A stretch of DNA of 64,000 bases from Ruminococcus bovis (GTDB taxonomy: Bacteria; Bacillota; Clostridia; Oscillospirales; Acutalibacteraceae). Of the stretch, positions 17,153-26,138 are shown one piece after another. The notes beneath the pieces were generated by a model. That model ran no database searches. It was not told where the DNA came from and saw only the letters and a program-made list of their open reading frames with translations. Every line of letters begins with the position of its first letter. The first letter of the stretch is position 1. The DNA lies in assembly GCF_005601135.1 (NCBI RefSeq), contig NZ_CP039381.1, positions 1,919,941-1,983,940 on the forward strand. Reading direction: 5' to 3'. The translations under genes and the position numbers were made by a program.

Positions 17153-17961
17153 TGATAGAATTTTTCTCCTATGGTTTTATTGAAAGAGCAATGATTGTAG
17201 GTGCTTTAGTTTCCCTTTGTGCTGCACTTTTAGGTGCAATTCTTGTGCTAAAGCGTTACTCTATGATTGGTGACGGTCTTAGTCATGTTGGCTTTGGTGC
17301 AATAGCAATTGGTGCTGCTGCTAACTTAACACCAATGTATTTTGCTTTGCCAATGATGATTATTTCAGCTTTTATATTGCTGAAACTTTCTTCATCATCA
17401 AATAGCAAAATGAGTGGTGACTCAGCAATTGCTATTATCAGTTCATCAGCTTTAGCAATAGGTATTACAGTTTGTTCTGTAACAGGAATGAATAGTGACC
17501 TTAACAGTTATCTGTTCGGTTCAATCCTTGCAACAAGTAAAGAAGATGCAATTCTTGCAATTATCTTGGCAGTAATTATTATTGTTAGTTTCTTTATTTT
17601 CTACAATAAGATTTTTGCAGTAACATTTGATGATGACTTTGCAAAGGCAACAGGTACTCCTACAAATGTTTATAATATGGTTATTGCAGTGCTTACTGCT
17701 TTAACAATTGTAATCGGTATGAGAGTAATGGGTACACTACTGATTTCAGCACTTATTATTTTCCCATCATTAACATCAATGAGATTGTTTAGAAACTTTA
17801 AGGGTGTTATTATCAGTTCAGTTGTAATTTCACTGTTCTGTTTCTTTACCGGTATGATTGTGTCCTTTAATTTTGACACACCTACCGGTGCAACAGTTGT
17901 TTTAGTGAACTTAGCAATGTTCATTATTTTCTGGATAATTTCAAAAATTCTAAAAAGATAA
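17152..17961 (+). CDS. znuB: ZnuB-like metal ABC transporter permease
   Basis: 269 residues with about eight or nine membrane helices. The stretch RYSMIGDGLSHVGFGAIAIG (residues 35-54) is the ABC-3 permease signature. The ATG overlaps the stop of the ATPase gene by one base (TAATG), so the three genes are one operon closed by a terminator. Confidence 0.93.
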   Translation: MIEFFSYGFIERAMIVGALVSLCAALLGAILVLKRYSMIGDGLSHVGFGAIAIGAAANLTPMYFALPMMIISAFILLKLSSSSNSKMSGDSAIAIISSSALAIGITVCSVTGMNSDLNSYLFGSILATSKEDAILAIILAVIIIVSFFIFYNKIFAVTFDDDFAKATGTPTNVYNMVIAVLTALTIVIGMRVMGTLLISALIIFPSLTSMRLFRNFKGVIISSVVISLFCFFTGMIVSFNFDTPTGATVVLVNLAMFIIFWIISKILKR

Positions 17962-17965
17962 AATT

Positions 17966-17993
17966 AATGCCCCTAGTTTTAGGGGCATTTTTT
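17966..17993 (+). terminator. terminator of the metal importer operon
   Basis: ATGCCCCT (17967-17974) and AGGGGCAT (17981-17988) form a perfect stem with a 6-base loop, followed by TTTTTT. It ends just before the converging DUF4363 gene. Confidence 0.9.
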
Positions 17994-17996
17994 CTA

Positions 17997-18377
17997 CTAA
18001 AAAATATTATCACCATAAGGCAGTTCATTTGTGTATAGCACATTGAACTGCTTTTTTATTCTGTCATTTGCAGATAAATAATCTTCCTTACCGTCCTCAT
18101 TTGTGTATTCCGGTAACTGCTCTATATCCATACTGATTTCATCAAGTAAAGAGTGTTCCATAAGGTAGTTTAGTTTCTTTTCTTGCTTATCCCATTTTTT
18201 AATCAGTTCTTCACTAAGTTCTTTTGCTTTTTCATAATCCTTGTTTTCCATAGCAATTCTGCTTTCATCAATAGTTTTTGTGAAAGTATCTCTGCTGTTT
18301 TTTATTGCGTAAATTTCAGTAAAACAAATGGCAAAAGCTATTGTAACAAGGACAGCAACCCACCATAACCGTTTCAT
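17997..18377 (-). CDS. DUF4363-like membrane-anchored protein
   Basis: 126 residues: an N-terminal membrane helix (about 4-24) and a helical, Lys/Glu-rich extracytoplasmic part (TKTIDESRIAMENKDYEKAKE). This fits the DUF4363 family, commonly paired with DUF421 proteins in clostridia. Its ATG follows the stop of the DUF421 gene directly (TAAATG), so the two are co-translated. Function unknown. Confidence 0.75.
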   Translation of the reverse strand: MKRLWWVAVLVTIAFAICFTEIYAIKNSRDTFTKTIDESRIAMENKDYEKAKELSEELIKKWDKQEKKLNYLMEHSLLDEISMDIEQLPEYTNEDGKEDYLSANDRIKKQFNVLYTNELPYGDNIF

Positions 18378-19046
18378 TTAATCTCTCCTAATAATGTTGT
18401 ATTCTTTCTTTCTGTTGGCAGTCATAATAAAAACATCTTCAAGTTTAATGTGATTTTGTTTTAGAATTTTATCCACCCATTTGGTGTCAAGGTTGCAAAG
18501 TTCAAGTGAATTGGAAAGATACCTAGAGTCATTAATAACAACTGCCTCAATACCCGTATCGGGAATTTCAATACCTAAGTCCTCAGCAGATGGTGTTCTT
18601 TTCTCAGGCTTTTCAAGTACACTGACATCACCGTTAGTTTCTACAATGCAGTACTGTACATCTTCAAGAGAAAATATACCTTGTTGCCTTAACTGTACAC
18701 ATAAGTCCTCAGTAGTCATCCTTAGCCTTCTAAGTTGATTTTGCAGTATTCTGCCATCCTTTATTACCATTTCAGGAGAACCACATACAATTTTTCTGAA
18801 CTTTCCACTTTTCAGCATAATAACGGAAAATACAATTTCAAGAGAAATAAGTATAAGTATAGGTACAATTCCTGAAACAAGGGGAGTGCTTGTGTTTTGC
18901 ATAGGCATTACTGCAATGTCTGAAATTAGCAGAGTAATTACAAGCTCGCTTGTCTGCATTTCCGAAAGTTGCCTTTTGCCCATTACTCGCAAGGAAAACA
19001 TAATAAAAATATAAAGTATCACTGTTCTAATAATTGAAATTAACAT
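18378..19046 (-). CDS. DUF421/YetF-family membrane protein
   Basis: 222 residues from the methionine that starts MLISIIRTVILYIF; 20 more residues are in frame upstream but a ribosome-like GGTGATG sits just before this ATG. Three N-terminal helices lead to a cytoplasmic domain with MGKRQLSEMQTSELVITLL and MTTEDLCVQLRQQGIFSLEDV, both typical of YetF proteins. In Bacillus and clostridia such proteins are made in sporulating cells, and a role in the spore membrane is suspected. It diverges from the germination-receptor operon. Confidence 0.85.
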   Translation of the reverse strand: MLISIIRTVILYIFIMFSLRVMGKRQLSEMQTSELVITLLISDIAVMPMQNTSTPLVSGIVPILILISLEIVFSVIMLKSGKFRKIVCGSPEMVIKDGRILQNQLRRLRMTTEDLCVQLRQQGIFSLEDVQYCIVETNGDVSVLEKPEKRTPSAEDLGIEIPDTGIEAVVINDSRYLSNSLELCNLDTKWVDKILKQNHIKLEDVFIMTANRKKEYNIIRRD

Positions 19047-19138
19047 ATCATCACCGTTAATAGTTTTTCTCAAATGGGTAAAATAATACATAAATGTATA
19101 ATTCAAGAATTTTGTTCAACTATAATAATGGTGATTTT

Positions 19139-20590
19139 ATGTTTAAAAATTTGAAAGAAAATATAAATTATCTGCAAGATGTAACCTCTTCATCAGCAGA
19201 TTTTACGGTTAGGAAAATGAAGCTCAATGACGGCACATTTGTTGCAATTTTCACTATTGAGGGAATGGTAAATAAAGACGGTTTAACTTTAGCAGTATCA
19301 GACCCATTACTTTCTGCAACTATACCAACCGGTGTAAATAAATATGAATTTATTAGGGATAGAGTGCTATCAACTCCTGAAATTATTGAGATAAATACCT
19401 TTGATGAATTGCTTGATTTTTCAATGTCAGGCTTTGCAGTACTGGGAATAGACGGATATGAAAAAATGCTTGTAATCGGATTACAAGGCTTTTCATTTAG
19501 AAGTGTATCAGAACCGTCATCTGAAATGGTGTTTAGAGGTAGCAGAGAGGGCTTTACAGAACCACTGAGAATTAATATGTCACTAATTCGCAGAAGAATG
19601 AAAAACCCTGATTTAGTGTTTCAGACAATGACAATAGGTAATCTTTCTAAAACTCAAATATGTTTGTGTTACCTAAAGTCAGCAGTTTCAAAATCAATAC
19701 TTAAAGAACTAAAGAGAAGGCTAAATAGTATTAACCTAGATACAGTTTTAGCATCAGGATATTTAGTTTCTTACTTAGGTGATGAAGATAAAAATACTTT
19801 ACTTTCCACAGTAGGTGTTACTGAAAGACCTGATACATTGTGTGGCAAAATAACTGAGGGTAGAATCGGTATTTTAGTAGACGGTACACCATCAGCAATA
19901 CTTGTTCCACATTTGTTTATTGAAAATTTCCAAAGTTTTGACGACTATTCTAATAGACCTTACTTTGCATCATTTATTAGAATTTTAAAGTATATGTCAT
20001 TCCTCTTTGCAATTTATTTACCTAGCCTTTTTATTGCAATAACTGACTTTCACCCTGAGTATATACCGGTAGGATTGTTAACCCATATATCCGACTCCTT
20101 AGAAACCACACCTTTTCCCTTAATGCTGGAAGTACTGTTTGTTGCCTTTATGTATGAGGTTATGAGAGAGGCAGGACTAAGACTGCCTAAACCTTTAGGT
20201 CATGCAGTAGGTATAGTAGGTGCATTGGTAATTGGTGAAACAGGTGTTTCAGCCGGTTTAATATGTCCCACAACATTGATAATAGTTGCCTTTTCTGCAA
20301 TATGTTCATATGTTATTCCGGAACTTTACGGTACAATTACAGTAGTAAAATTTATTTACATTATCATTTCAGGAATTTTCGGTGTAATAGGAATTATCCT
20401 TGCATCACTAATTGCAACAATTTCTGTTTGTTCACTTAAAAGTTTTGGTGTGCCATATTTGGCACCTATAGTGCCGATTTCAAAAGGTGTTATTTCCGAT
20501 AATTTTATAAGGTCAGATTGGCACAGACTTACTAAACACAAAGTTAAGTTACAAAATATGGTGGGAGTTGATGATAAATTTGAAAAGTAA
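19139..20590 (+). CDS. gerAA: GerA-type spore germination receptor, A subunit
   Basis: 483 residues from the ATG at 19139 (GGTGAT upstream); the frame opens 45 bases earlier with no ribosome site. A soluble N-terminal half is followed by about five membrane helices from residue 280, and conserved stretches are GRIGILVDGTPSAILVPHLF and LPKPLGHAVGIVGALVIGE. GerAA/SpoVAF proteins sit in the spore inner membrane and form the receptor oligomer that responds to nutrients. Genes for B- and C-type subunits follow with overlaps, so this is a receptor rather than a lone SpoVAF. The nutrient is unknown. Confidence 0.92.
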   Translation: MFKNLKENINYLQDVTSSSADFTVRKMKLNDGTFVAIFTIEGMVNKDGLTLAVSDPLLSATIPTGVNKYEFIRDRVLSTPEIIEINTFDELLDFSMSGFAVLGIDGYEKMLVIGLQGFSFRSVSEPSSEMVFRGSREGFTEPLRINMSLIRRRMKNPDLVFQTMTIGNLSKTQICLCYLKSAVSKSILKELKRRLNSINLDTVLASGYLVSYLGDEDKNTLLSTVGVTERPDTLCGKITEGRIGILVDGTPSAILVPHLFIENFQSFDDYSNRPYFASFIRILKYMSFLFAIYLPSLFIAITDFHPEYIPVGLLTHISDSLETTPFPLMLEVLFVAFMYEVMREAGLRLPKPLGHAVGIVGALVIGETGVSAGLICPTTLIIVAFSAICSYVIPELYGTITVVKFIYIIISGIFGVIGIILASLIATISVCSLKSFGVPYLAPIVPISKGVISDNFIRSDWHRLTKHKVKLQNMVGVDDKFEK

Positions 20591-21545
20591 AATAAACGCA
20601 TTGCAGTATTCAATATTACTTTCACTTTCAATTCTATGTGGTGTTACTCTTTTGCCCAATTCTTTTTCTTGCTTTTCTATGATAATTTCTGTTATCATAT
20701 CATTCTTATTGCAAATTCCATCACTAGTAGCCTTTAGAAACAATGATTTACCTATCCCTATATTTTTCAAGGTCGTTACAGCAGTATTTTCAATTTTAAT
20801 TTCAGTAAGACTTATAAATATTTTTTCAGACTTTTTTGTAACATCAATCAATCCCACTCAATCAAAAATTTATATTGCAATTCTAATTTCACTTGCATTA
20901 ATTTATCCATCACTAAAGGGAATAGAGTCAATCTCAAGAGGTAGCATAATCGGTGGATTTTTCTCATTAATTTCACTGATTCTCATAATGTTTTGTGTGC
21001 CATATACTGATATGTCTATGTTTACAGACAGAGAGTCAACTCTAAAAATAACTGATGGTTTAAATTTATTATTTGTATTTGCACCACTTGTAGTTTCATT
21101 TGCATTTAATAAAAATTATAAAGGCAAGAAACTAAGGGCAAATTTACTTCCTTTTGCAATAGTTTCTATTGTGATTGCTTTGTTAATGTGTTTTGTAAAG
21201 CTACTTAATATTTCCGAATATAGCTATCCTTTATATACATTATCAAAAATTTCTTTCAAAATGATACCTATGGGTTTATCGGGACTTTTCCTAGTATTGT
21301 CATTAATTTGCATTTTCTTTGGAATTCTGTATTTTAATTTATCAGTAAAGAATATTATGGATAACCACAGTAAAGTAATGTCATTAATATTTATTTTTGC
21401 AGTAATGATAGTTTCAGTATTAACAATTGCATTGCCTGATGTGGGAAAAATAATTTTAAATAATTATTTTTTGCTGAGTCTTTATCTGATTATCACTTTG
21501 CTAACACCGATTTTTGCAACAATAAAGGGGAAGAAAAATGTATAA
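20571..21545 (+). CDS. gerAB: GerAB-type germination receptor permease subunit
   Basis: 324 residues, about ten membrane helices, in the amino-acid-permease-like spore germination family. The ATG at 20571 follows GTGGGAG; the start overlaps the A-subunit gene by 20 bases. The N-terminus (INALQYSILLSLSILCGVTLLP) has the family pattern in weaker form. In known receptors the B subunit binds the germinant. It is somewhat shorter than the usual 360-370 residues. Confidence 0.85.
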   Translation: MINLKSKINALQYSILLSLSILCGVTLLPNSFSCFSMIISVIISFLLQIPSLVAFRNNDLPIPIFFKVVTAVFSILISVRLINIFSDFFVTSINPTQSKIYIAILISLALIYPSLKGIESISRGSIIGGFFSLISLILIMFCVPYTDMSMFTDRESTLKITDGLNLLFVFAPLVVSFAFNKNYKGKKLRANLLPFAIVSIVIALLMCFVKLLNISEYSYPLYTLSKISFKMIPMGLSGLFLVLSLICIFFGILYFNLSVKNIMDNHSKVMSLIFIFAVMIVSVLTIALPDVGKIILNNYFLLSLYLIITLLTPIFATIKGKKNV

Positions 21546-22077
21546 GAAATTATTGTCAATTGTATTTTTATTAATTTTTCTGTTTTCATTTACAGGGTGT
21601 GAAAGTAATGAAATTAATTTAAAGATTATAACAGACGGTATTGTAATCAAGGATGACAGCTTAATGCTAATAACCGATACAGGTAAAAAGCCAATAATAT
21701 ACAAAAGTCCATACAGAAATTTTAAGGGCGCAGTAAAGGAAATTAAGAAAAAGTATGACTTAACACCATTTCTGTCACATTCAAAAGTAGTGGTAATTTC
21801 AGCAGAAATCACAGTAAATGAACTTGCTCATTATATTGAAGAACTGAAAAAGTATTATCAAATGCCACCTGATATAAAGGTAGCATTAGCAGAGAATGAT
21901 ACAATTGAAAAGATAGAACAAGGAAAGCTGAGAATTAAAGAAGTGAATATTTATATAAAAAATTCATTTAAAAATGACAGTAGAATTTGCACTTATGAGA
22001 ATAATCTGTTAGGGCAAAAATTTCCTTTACTATACGAAAGTGACGGTAATGTTAACATAAAAAGAATAACAATTTAG
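21538..22077 (+). CDS. short GerAC-like lipoprotein (N-terminal domain only)
   Basis: 179 residues, with a lipoprotein signal ending FTGC (Cys21). Residues 58-125 (NFKGAVKEIKKKY, FLSHSKVVVISAEI) resemble domain 1 of GerAC proteins. GerAC subunits are usually 350-400 residues with two more domains, and here the frame ends cleanly after the first. The 3' flank (22078-22217) does not look like a decayed remainder. The gene overlaps the B-subunit gene by 8 bases and has a good ribosome site, so it is probably a functional compact subunit. Confidence 0.75.
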   Translation: MYKKLLSIVFLLIFLFSFTGCESNEINLKIITDGIVIKDDSLMLITDTGKKPIIYKSPYRNFKGAVKEIKKKYDLTPFLSHSKVVVISAEITVNELAHYIEELKKYYQMPPDIKVALAENDTIEKIEQGKLRIKEVNIYIKNSFKNDSRICTYENNLLGQKFPLLYESDGNVNIKRITI

Positions 22078-22163
22078 TGAATATGTCCAAATTCTGTTGA
22101 TAAATTTTTAATACTAATGTGTTTATAATTCTTAATCAGCATTTAAAATGCCGAAATATATAG

Positions 22164-22182
22164 TATAATAATGATGTATAAT
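22164..22182 (+). promoter_or_regulatory. two tandem -10-like boxes before hprK
   Basis: TATAAT occurs at 22164-22169 and again at 22177-22182. Neither has a good -35, so which is used is open. They lie in the 140-base gap between the germination operon and hprK and suggest hprK starts a new transcript. Confidence 0.45.
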
Positions 22183-22217
22183 TATAAGTATAGAATTTTA
22201 TCGAAAGGATTTTTATT

Positions 22218-23189
22218 ATGGCAACTGAATATAAAGTTTCCCTTGATAAAGTTATCAAGGAACTATCACTGAAAACAGTTTATATGCCGGTTGATGCCAG
22301 TACAATCGACATTGTTTCTGCCGATATTGACCGTCCGGGACTGGAACTTACCGGCTACCTTGATTTCTTTGACTCAACAAGAATAATGATTTTAGGTTAT
22401 ACTGAATACAGTTACCTTAACCGTTTTGGTGCAGAACAACAGCACCATGTACTTAATGCCATTTTTTCACTGGGACCACCTGCAGTTATTATTACTCGTA
22501 ATATGCGACCATCAAACCCACTGCTAATTGCTGCCGAAGAATGTGGTGTGCCTATTTTGGTTACATCAGAAACAACCAGTGAACTTTCTGTAAACCTTAT
22601 TTCATATCTTAACAATGTTCTTGCTCCAAGAATTACTCGTCATGGTGTTCTTGTGGAAGTATATGGTGAAGGTTGCTTAATCACAGGTGACAGTGGTGTA
22701 GGTAAAAGTGAAACTGCCATTGAACTTATTAAGCGTGGTCACAGACTTGTTGCTGATGATGCAGTTGAAATTCGCCGTACTTCAAAGAACACTTTAGTAG
22801 GTACATCCCCTGAGAACATTCGTCACTTTATTGAACTTCGTGGTATCGGTATTATTAATGCAAGAAGAATCTTTGGTATGGGTGCTATCAAACAAAGTGA
22901 AAAGATTGATATGGTAATTAATATGGAACTGTGGGACTCTAACAGAGCTTATGACAGAATGGGTCTTGACAGTGAATATACAGAAATTTTAGGTGTTGAT
23001 GTACCTGTAACTACAATTCCTGTGCGTCCCGGTAGAAACCTATCTATGATTATTGAAGTTGCTGCTATGAACAACAGACAAAAGAAGATGGGTTATAACG
23101 CTGCTATGGAACTACTTGAGAACCTTGGTATGAGTGTTGAGGAAGAGCATGTTCAGAACATCAAGGTTGATGCAGGTTTGGGAGAATAA
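22218..23189 (+). CDS. hprK: HPr kinase/phosphorylase
   Basis: 323 residues. Walker A GDSGVGKS is at 157-164, the conserved catalytic-region His at 142, and the signature ELRGIGIINARRIFGMGA follows. It phosphorylates HPr on Ser46 (and reverses it) in answer to glycolytic intermediates, which drives CcpA-type carbon catabolite control in Gram-positive bacteria. First gene of a run with murB, rapZ and whiA. Confidence 0.96.
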   Translation: MATEYKVSLDKVIKELSLKTVYMPVDASTIDIVSADIDRPGLELTGYLDFFDSTRIMILGYTEYSYLNRFGAEQQHHVLNAIFSLGPPAVIITRNMRPSNPLLIAAEECGVPILVTSETTSELSVNLISYLNNVLAPRITRHGVLVEVYGEGCLITGDSGVGKSETAIELIKRGHRLVADDAVEIRRTSKNTLVGTSPENIRHFIELRGIGIINARRIFGMGAIKQSEKIDMVINMELWDSNRAYDRMGLDSEYTEILGVDVPVTTIPVRPGRNLSMIIEVAAMNNRQKKMGYNAAMELLENLGMSVEEEHVQNIKVDAGLGE

Positions 23190-23222
23190 ATAATTATTGT
23201 TATTTAACTTATGGAGATTTAT

Positions 23223-24116
23223 ATGGAGAACTTACTTTCTTTTCTAAAAGAAAAAAACATTGAATATATTTGTAATGAACCTATGAAAAATCACACTACC
23301 TTTAAAGTAGGTGGCAATGCTGAATTTTTCGTTAAAGTAAAAAGTGTTGATGAACTTTCTGCTTTAATTAAGTTTATTACTGAGAACAACATTCCTTATT
23401 TTATTCTTGGTAAGGGTAGCAACCTGCTTGTTTCCGATGAGGGTATTAAGGGTGTTGTAATTATCCTTGACGGTGACTTTGAAAAGGTTGAAGTAAATGA
23501 AGAAACTATCACTGCCGGAGCAGGTGCATCATTAACAAAAATGTGCAGAACTGCCCTAGATAATAGCCTTTCAGGACTTGAATTTGCCTATGGTATTCCA
23601 GGTTCAGTAGGTGGTGCAGTATTTATGAATGCCGGTGCTTACGGTGGAGAAATGAAGGACTGTATTGTGTCAGTTGATTACATAACTCCTAGTGGTGAAA
23701 TTGGCACATATAGCCTTGATGACCTACAGCTAGGTTATAGAACTTCAATCTTTAAATCTAACAAAAATATTGTTGTAGGTTGTACAGTTTCTCTTAATAA
23801 AGCAGATAAAGAAGATATTAAAGAAAAAATGACAGACCTACTTGGCAGAAGAAAATCAAAGCAACCTATTGAGTACCCATCAGCAGGTAGTACATTTAAA
23901 AGACCTGTGGGTAACTTTGCCGGTACACTTATTGAGTCTTGTGGACTAAAGGGCTATACAGTAGGTGGTGCTCAGGTTTCAGAGAAACATGCCGGTTTTG
24001 TAATCAATATCGGAAATGCTACTTCTAAGGATATTAATACATTAATTGAAGATGTACAAAAAATAGTAAAAGAAAAAACAGGTTACTTCCTTGAAACAGA
24101 GGTGATCAGACTATAA
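23223..24116 (+). CDS. murB: UDP-N-acetylenolpyruvoylglucosamine reductase
   Basis: 297 residues from the ATG at 23223, which has GGAG 6 bases upstream; the ATG at 23211 lies before that site. FAD-binding motifs include NHTTFKVGG, LGKGSNLLVSD and YGIPGSVGGAVFMNAGAYGG, and the C-terminal AGSTFKRP carries the proton-donating Ser of type II MurB. It makes UDP-MurNAc for peptidoglycan. Its stop overlaps the next ATG by one base. Confidence 0.95.
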   Translation: MENLLSFLKEKNIEYICNEPMKNHTTFKVGGNAEFFVKVKSVDELSALIKFITENNIPYFILGKGSNLLVSDEGIKGVVIILDGDFEKVEVNEETITAGAGASLTKMCRTALDNSLSGLEFAYGIPGSVGGAVFMNAGAYGGEMKDCIVSVDYITPSGEIGTYSLDDLQLGYRTSIFKSNKNIVVGCTVSLNKADKEDIKEKMTDLLGRRKSKQPIEYPSAGSTFKRPVGNFAGTLIESCGLKGYTVGGAQVSEKHAGFVINIGNATSKDINTLIEDVQKIVKEKTGYFLETEVIRL

Positions 24117-24982
24117 TGGAACTTTTAATAATTTCAGGTATGTCAGGTGCAGGTAAATCAACTGCACTTAGAGCAGTTGAAGATATTGGATATTTCTGTG
24201 TGGATAATATGCCACCAATGTTACTTGGAACTTTCTATGATTTATGTGAACAGTCAACTGATGCCAAAATGAAGAAATGTGCAGTTGTTATTGATGTTCG
24301 TAGTGTATCGGCTATGACAAATCTTTATGATGAAATCAAGGCTAATTCACATCATGGTAGAAAGTTTAAGGTTCTTTTCCTAGATGCAAAGACAGAAACT
24401 TTAATAACTCGATATAAAGAAACAAGAAGAAGTCATCCGTTAGCTGATTTTGTTCCTGACCGTTCTGTTGAAAAGGCAGTTAAGAAAGAAAAGGAGCTTA
24501 TGGGTATCCTAAAGGCTCATTCCGACTATGTTATTGACACAACATATATGTCACTAAAGCAACTTAGAGAAAGAGTAACAGGACTTTTCTCAACAAGTAT
24601 TACAGACTCAATGAAGGTTACTGTAATGTCATTTGGCTTTAAGTACGGTATCCCTCTAGAGGCTGATATTGTGTTTGATGCAAGATGTCTTATCAACCCT
24701 TATTATGTGCCTGAACTAAAGCAACTTACAGGTCTTGATAAGGAAGTAAGGGACTATGTAATGGCATCAGAAGACAGTGTAACATTCCTTGAAAAAATAC
24801 TTAATATGCTGGACTTTTCTTTGCCATTATACAAAAAGGAAGGCAAAAGTGAACTTGTAATTGCAGTAGGATGTACAGGTGGTAAGCACCGTTCTGTTAC
24901 TTTAGCAAGAAACATTCATCATCACCTTCACGAAAAAGGCTATGCAGTAACAATAGCCCATAGAGATATTACTAAACAGTAA
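24116..24982 (+). CDS. rapZ: RapZ/YvcJ, P-loop nucleotide- and RNA-binding regulator
   Basis: 288 residues with Walker A GMSGAGKST at residues 8-16 and the conserved C-terminal GCTGGKHRSV. In Escherichia coli RapZ guides RNase E to the GlmZ RNA; in Bacillus YvcJ is a nucleotide-binding protein affecting competence. The murB-rapZ-whiA order is conserved in Firmicutes, but the yvcK gene normally between rapZ and whiA is missing here. Confidence 0.94.
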   Translation: MELLIISGMSGAGKSTALRAVEDIGYFCVDNMPPMLLGTFYDLCEQSTDAKMKKCAVVIDVRSVSAMTNLYDEIKANSHHGRKFKVLFLDAKTETLITRYKETRRSHPLADFVPDRSVEKAVKKEKELMGILKAHSDYVIDTTYMSLKQLRERVTGLFSTSITDSMKVTVMSFGFKYGIPLEADIVFDARCLINPYYVPELKQLTGLDKEVRDYVMASEDSVTFLEKILNMLDFSLPLYKKEGKSELVIAVGCTGGKHRSVTLARNIHHHLHEKGYAVTIAHRDITKQ

Positions 24983-24994
24983 GGATGATACAAA

Positions 24995-25915
24995 ATGTCA
25001 TTTTCTTATGATACAAAAAAAGAATTGACTGAAATTGTACCGGAAATAAATAGTCTTTCTTTAGCACAATGTTACGGTATGTTGCTTTTTTCTAAGAAGT
25101 TTGCCTACAATGAACTTGTGTTTACAACAGAAAATAAATATGTTTGTGACAATTTATCAAACCTTTTGACTAACCTATATACACCAATGATTGAAAAGAC
25201 TTCAGGGCTAAGGGTTCGTAATTCCAAGAATCCTTTAATAACAGTAAAGTTGCCTAATGAAGATGATTGCAATAGGATTTTTGAAAGTTTTGGTTATTCT
25301 AAAAGTGATGTGTCACTAAGACTTAATAGAGCAAATATATCGGAAGAAGGACAGATTTCAGCATTTTTAAGAGGTGCATTTCTTTCTTGTGGTAGCGTAA
25401 CAAACCCTGAAAAAGGCTACCACCTGGAGTTTAAAGTACCTTTTAGAAATCTTGCAAATGATTTACTTACTTTGCTTTGTGAAATTGAGGAGTGTAACTT
25501 AACTCCAAAGTCTGTTACAAGGCAAGGTTACTTTATTGTGTATTTTAAGGACTCTGAACAAATAGCAGATTTTCTTGCTTATATTGGAGCATACTCAAGC
25601 TCAATGAATATAATCAACACCAAAATCACTAAGCAAGTGAAGAACAATGCAGTCCGAAAGGTAAATTCCGAAATACATAATATTAATAAAACAGCAGAGG
25701 CATCTGCTAAGCAGATTAATGCAATTAAAAAGATAATGAAATGCGATAATATATATAATTCTCTTTCACCGGAACTAAAAGAAATTGCACAGTTAAGGCT
25801 TGATAATCCGGAACTTTCTTTACGAGCATTAGGAGAATTAACAAGTGACAAGGTTAGTCGTAGTGGTGTAAACCATAGATTAAAGAAACTTATGTCATAT
25901 ATTGATGAGGTATAA
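24995..25915 (+). CDS. whiA: WhiA, DNA-binding protein of sporulation/division control
   Basis: 306 residues. The central LAGLIDADG-like domain is seen at LRGAFLSCGSVTNPEKGYHLEF, and the C-terminal helix-turn-helix at LSLRALGELTSDKVSRSGVNHRLKK. WhiA controls sporulation septation in Streptomyces and affects division and chromosome segregation in Bacillus. It lies 12 bases after rapZ and 1 base before xseB. Confidence 0.94.
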   Translation: MSFSYDTKKELTEIVPEINSLSLAQCYGMLLFSKKFAYNELVFTTENKYVCDNLSNLLTNLYTPMIEKTSGLRVRNSKNPLITVKLPNEDDCNRIFESFGYSKSDVSLRLNRANISEEGQISAFLRGAFLSCGSVTNPEKGYHLEFKVPFRNLANDLLTLLCEIEECNLTPKSVTRQGYFIVYFKDSEQIADFLAYIGAYSSSMNIINTKITKQVKNNAVRKVNSEIHNINKTAEASAKQINAIKKIMKCDNIYNSLSPELKEIAQLRLDNPELSLRALGELTSDKVSRSGVNHRLKKLMSYIDEV

Positions 25916-25916
25916 T

Positions 25917-26138
25917 ATGAGTAGTGAACTAACAATAGAAGAATTAACTGCTAAATTAAAATCCCAACTTGCTAAACTAGAGGATAATTCTATCCCACTA
26001 AATGAAGCAATGGAAGTATATAGAGAGGCAGCAATTACACTTGAACAGTGTTATGATTCTCTTGATAAAGCAAAAGGTCACCTTTCCGATATTAATGAAG
26101 AAATTGACAAATTGCGTATGAAACGAGATGAACTGTAA
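25917..26138 (+). CDS. xseB: exodeoxyribonuclease VII small subunit
   Basis: 73 residues from the ATG at 25917, just after the whiA stop, with GATGAGG overlapping whiA as ribosome site. The sequence LTIEELTAKLKSQLAKLEDNSIPLNEAMEVYREA is the usual XseB helical pattern. The large subunit gene xseA, normally next door, is absent from the window. The stop overlaps the ispA start by one base. Confidence 0.92.
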   Translation: MSSELTIEELTAKLKSQLAKLEDNSIPLNEAMEVYREAAITLEQCYDSLDKAKGHLSDINEEIDKLRMKRDEL

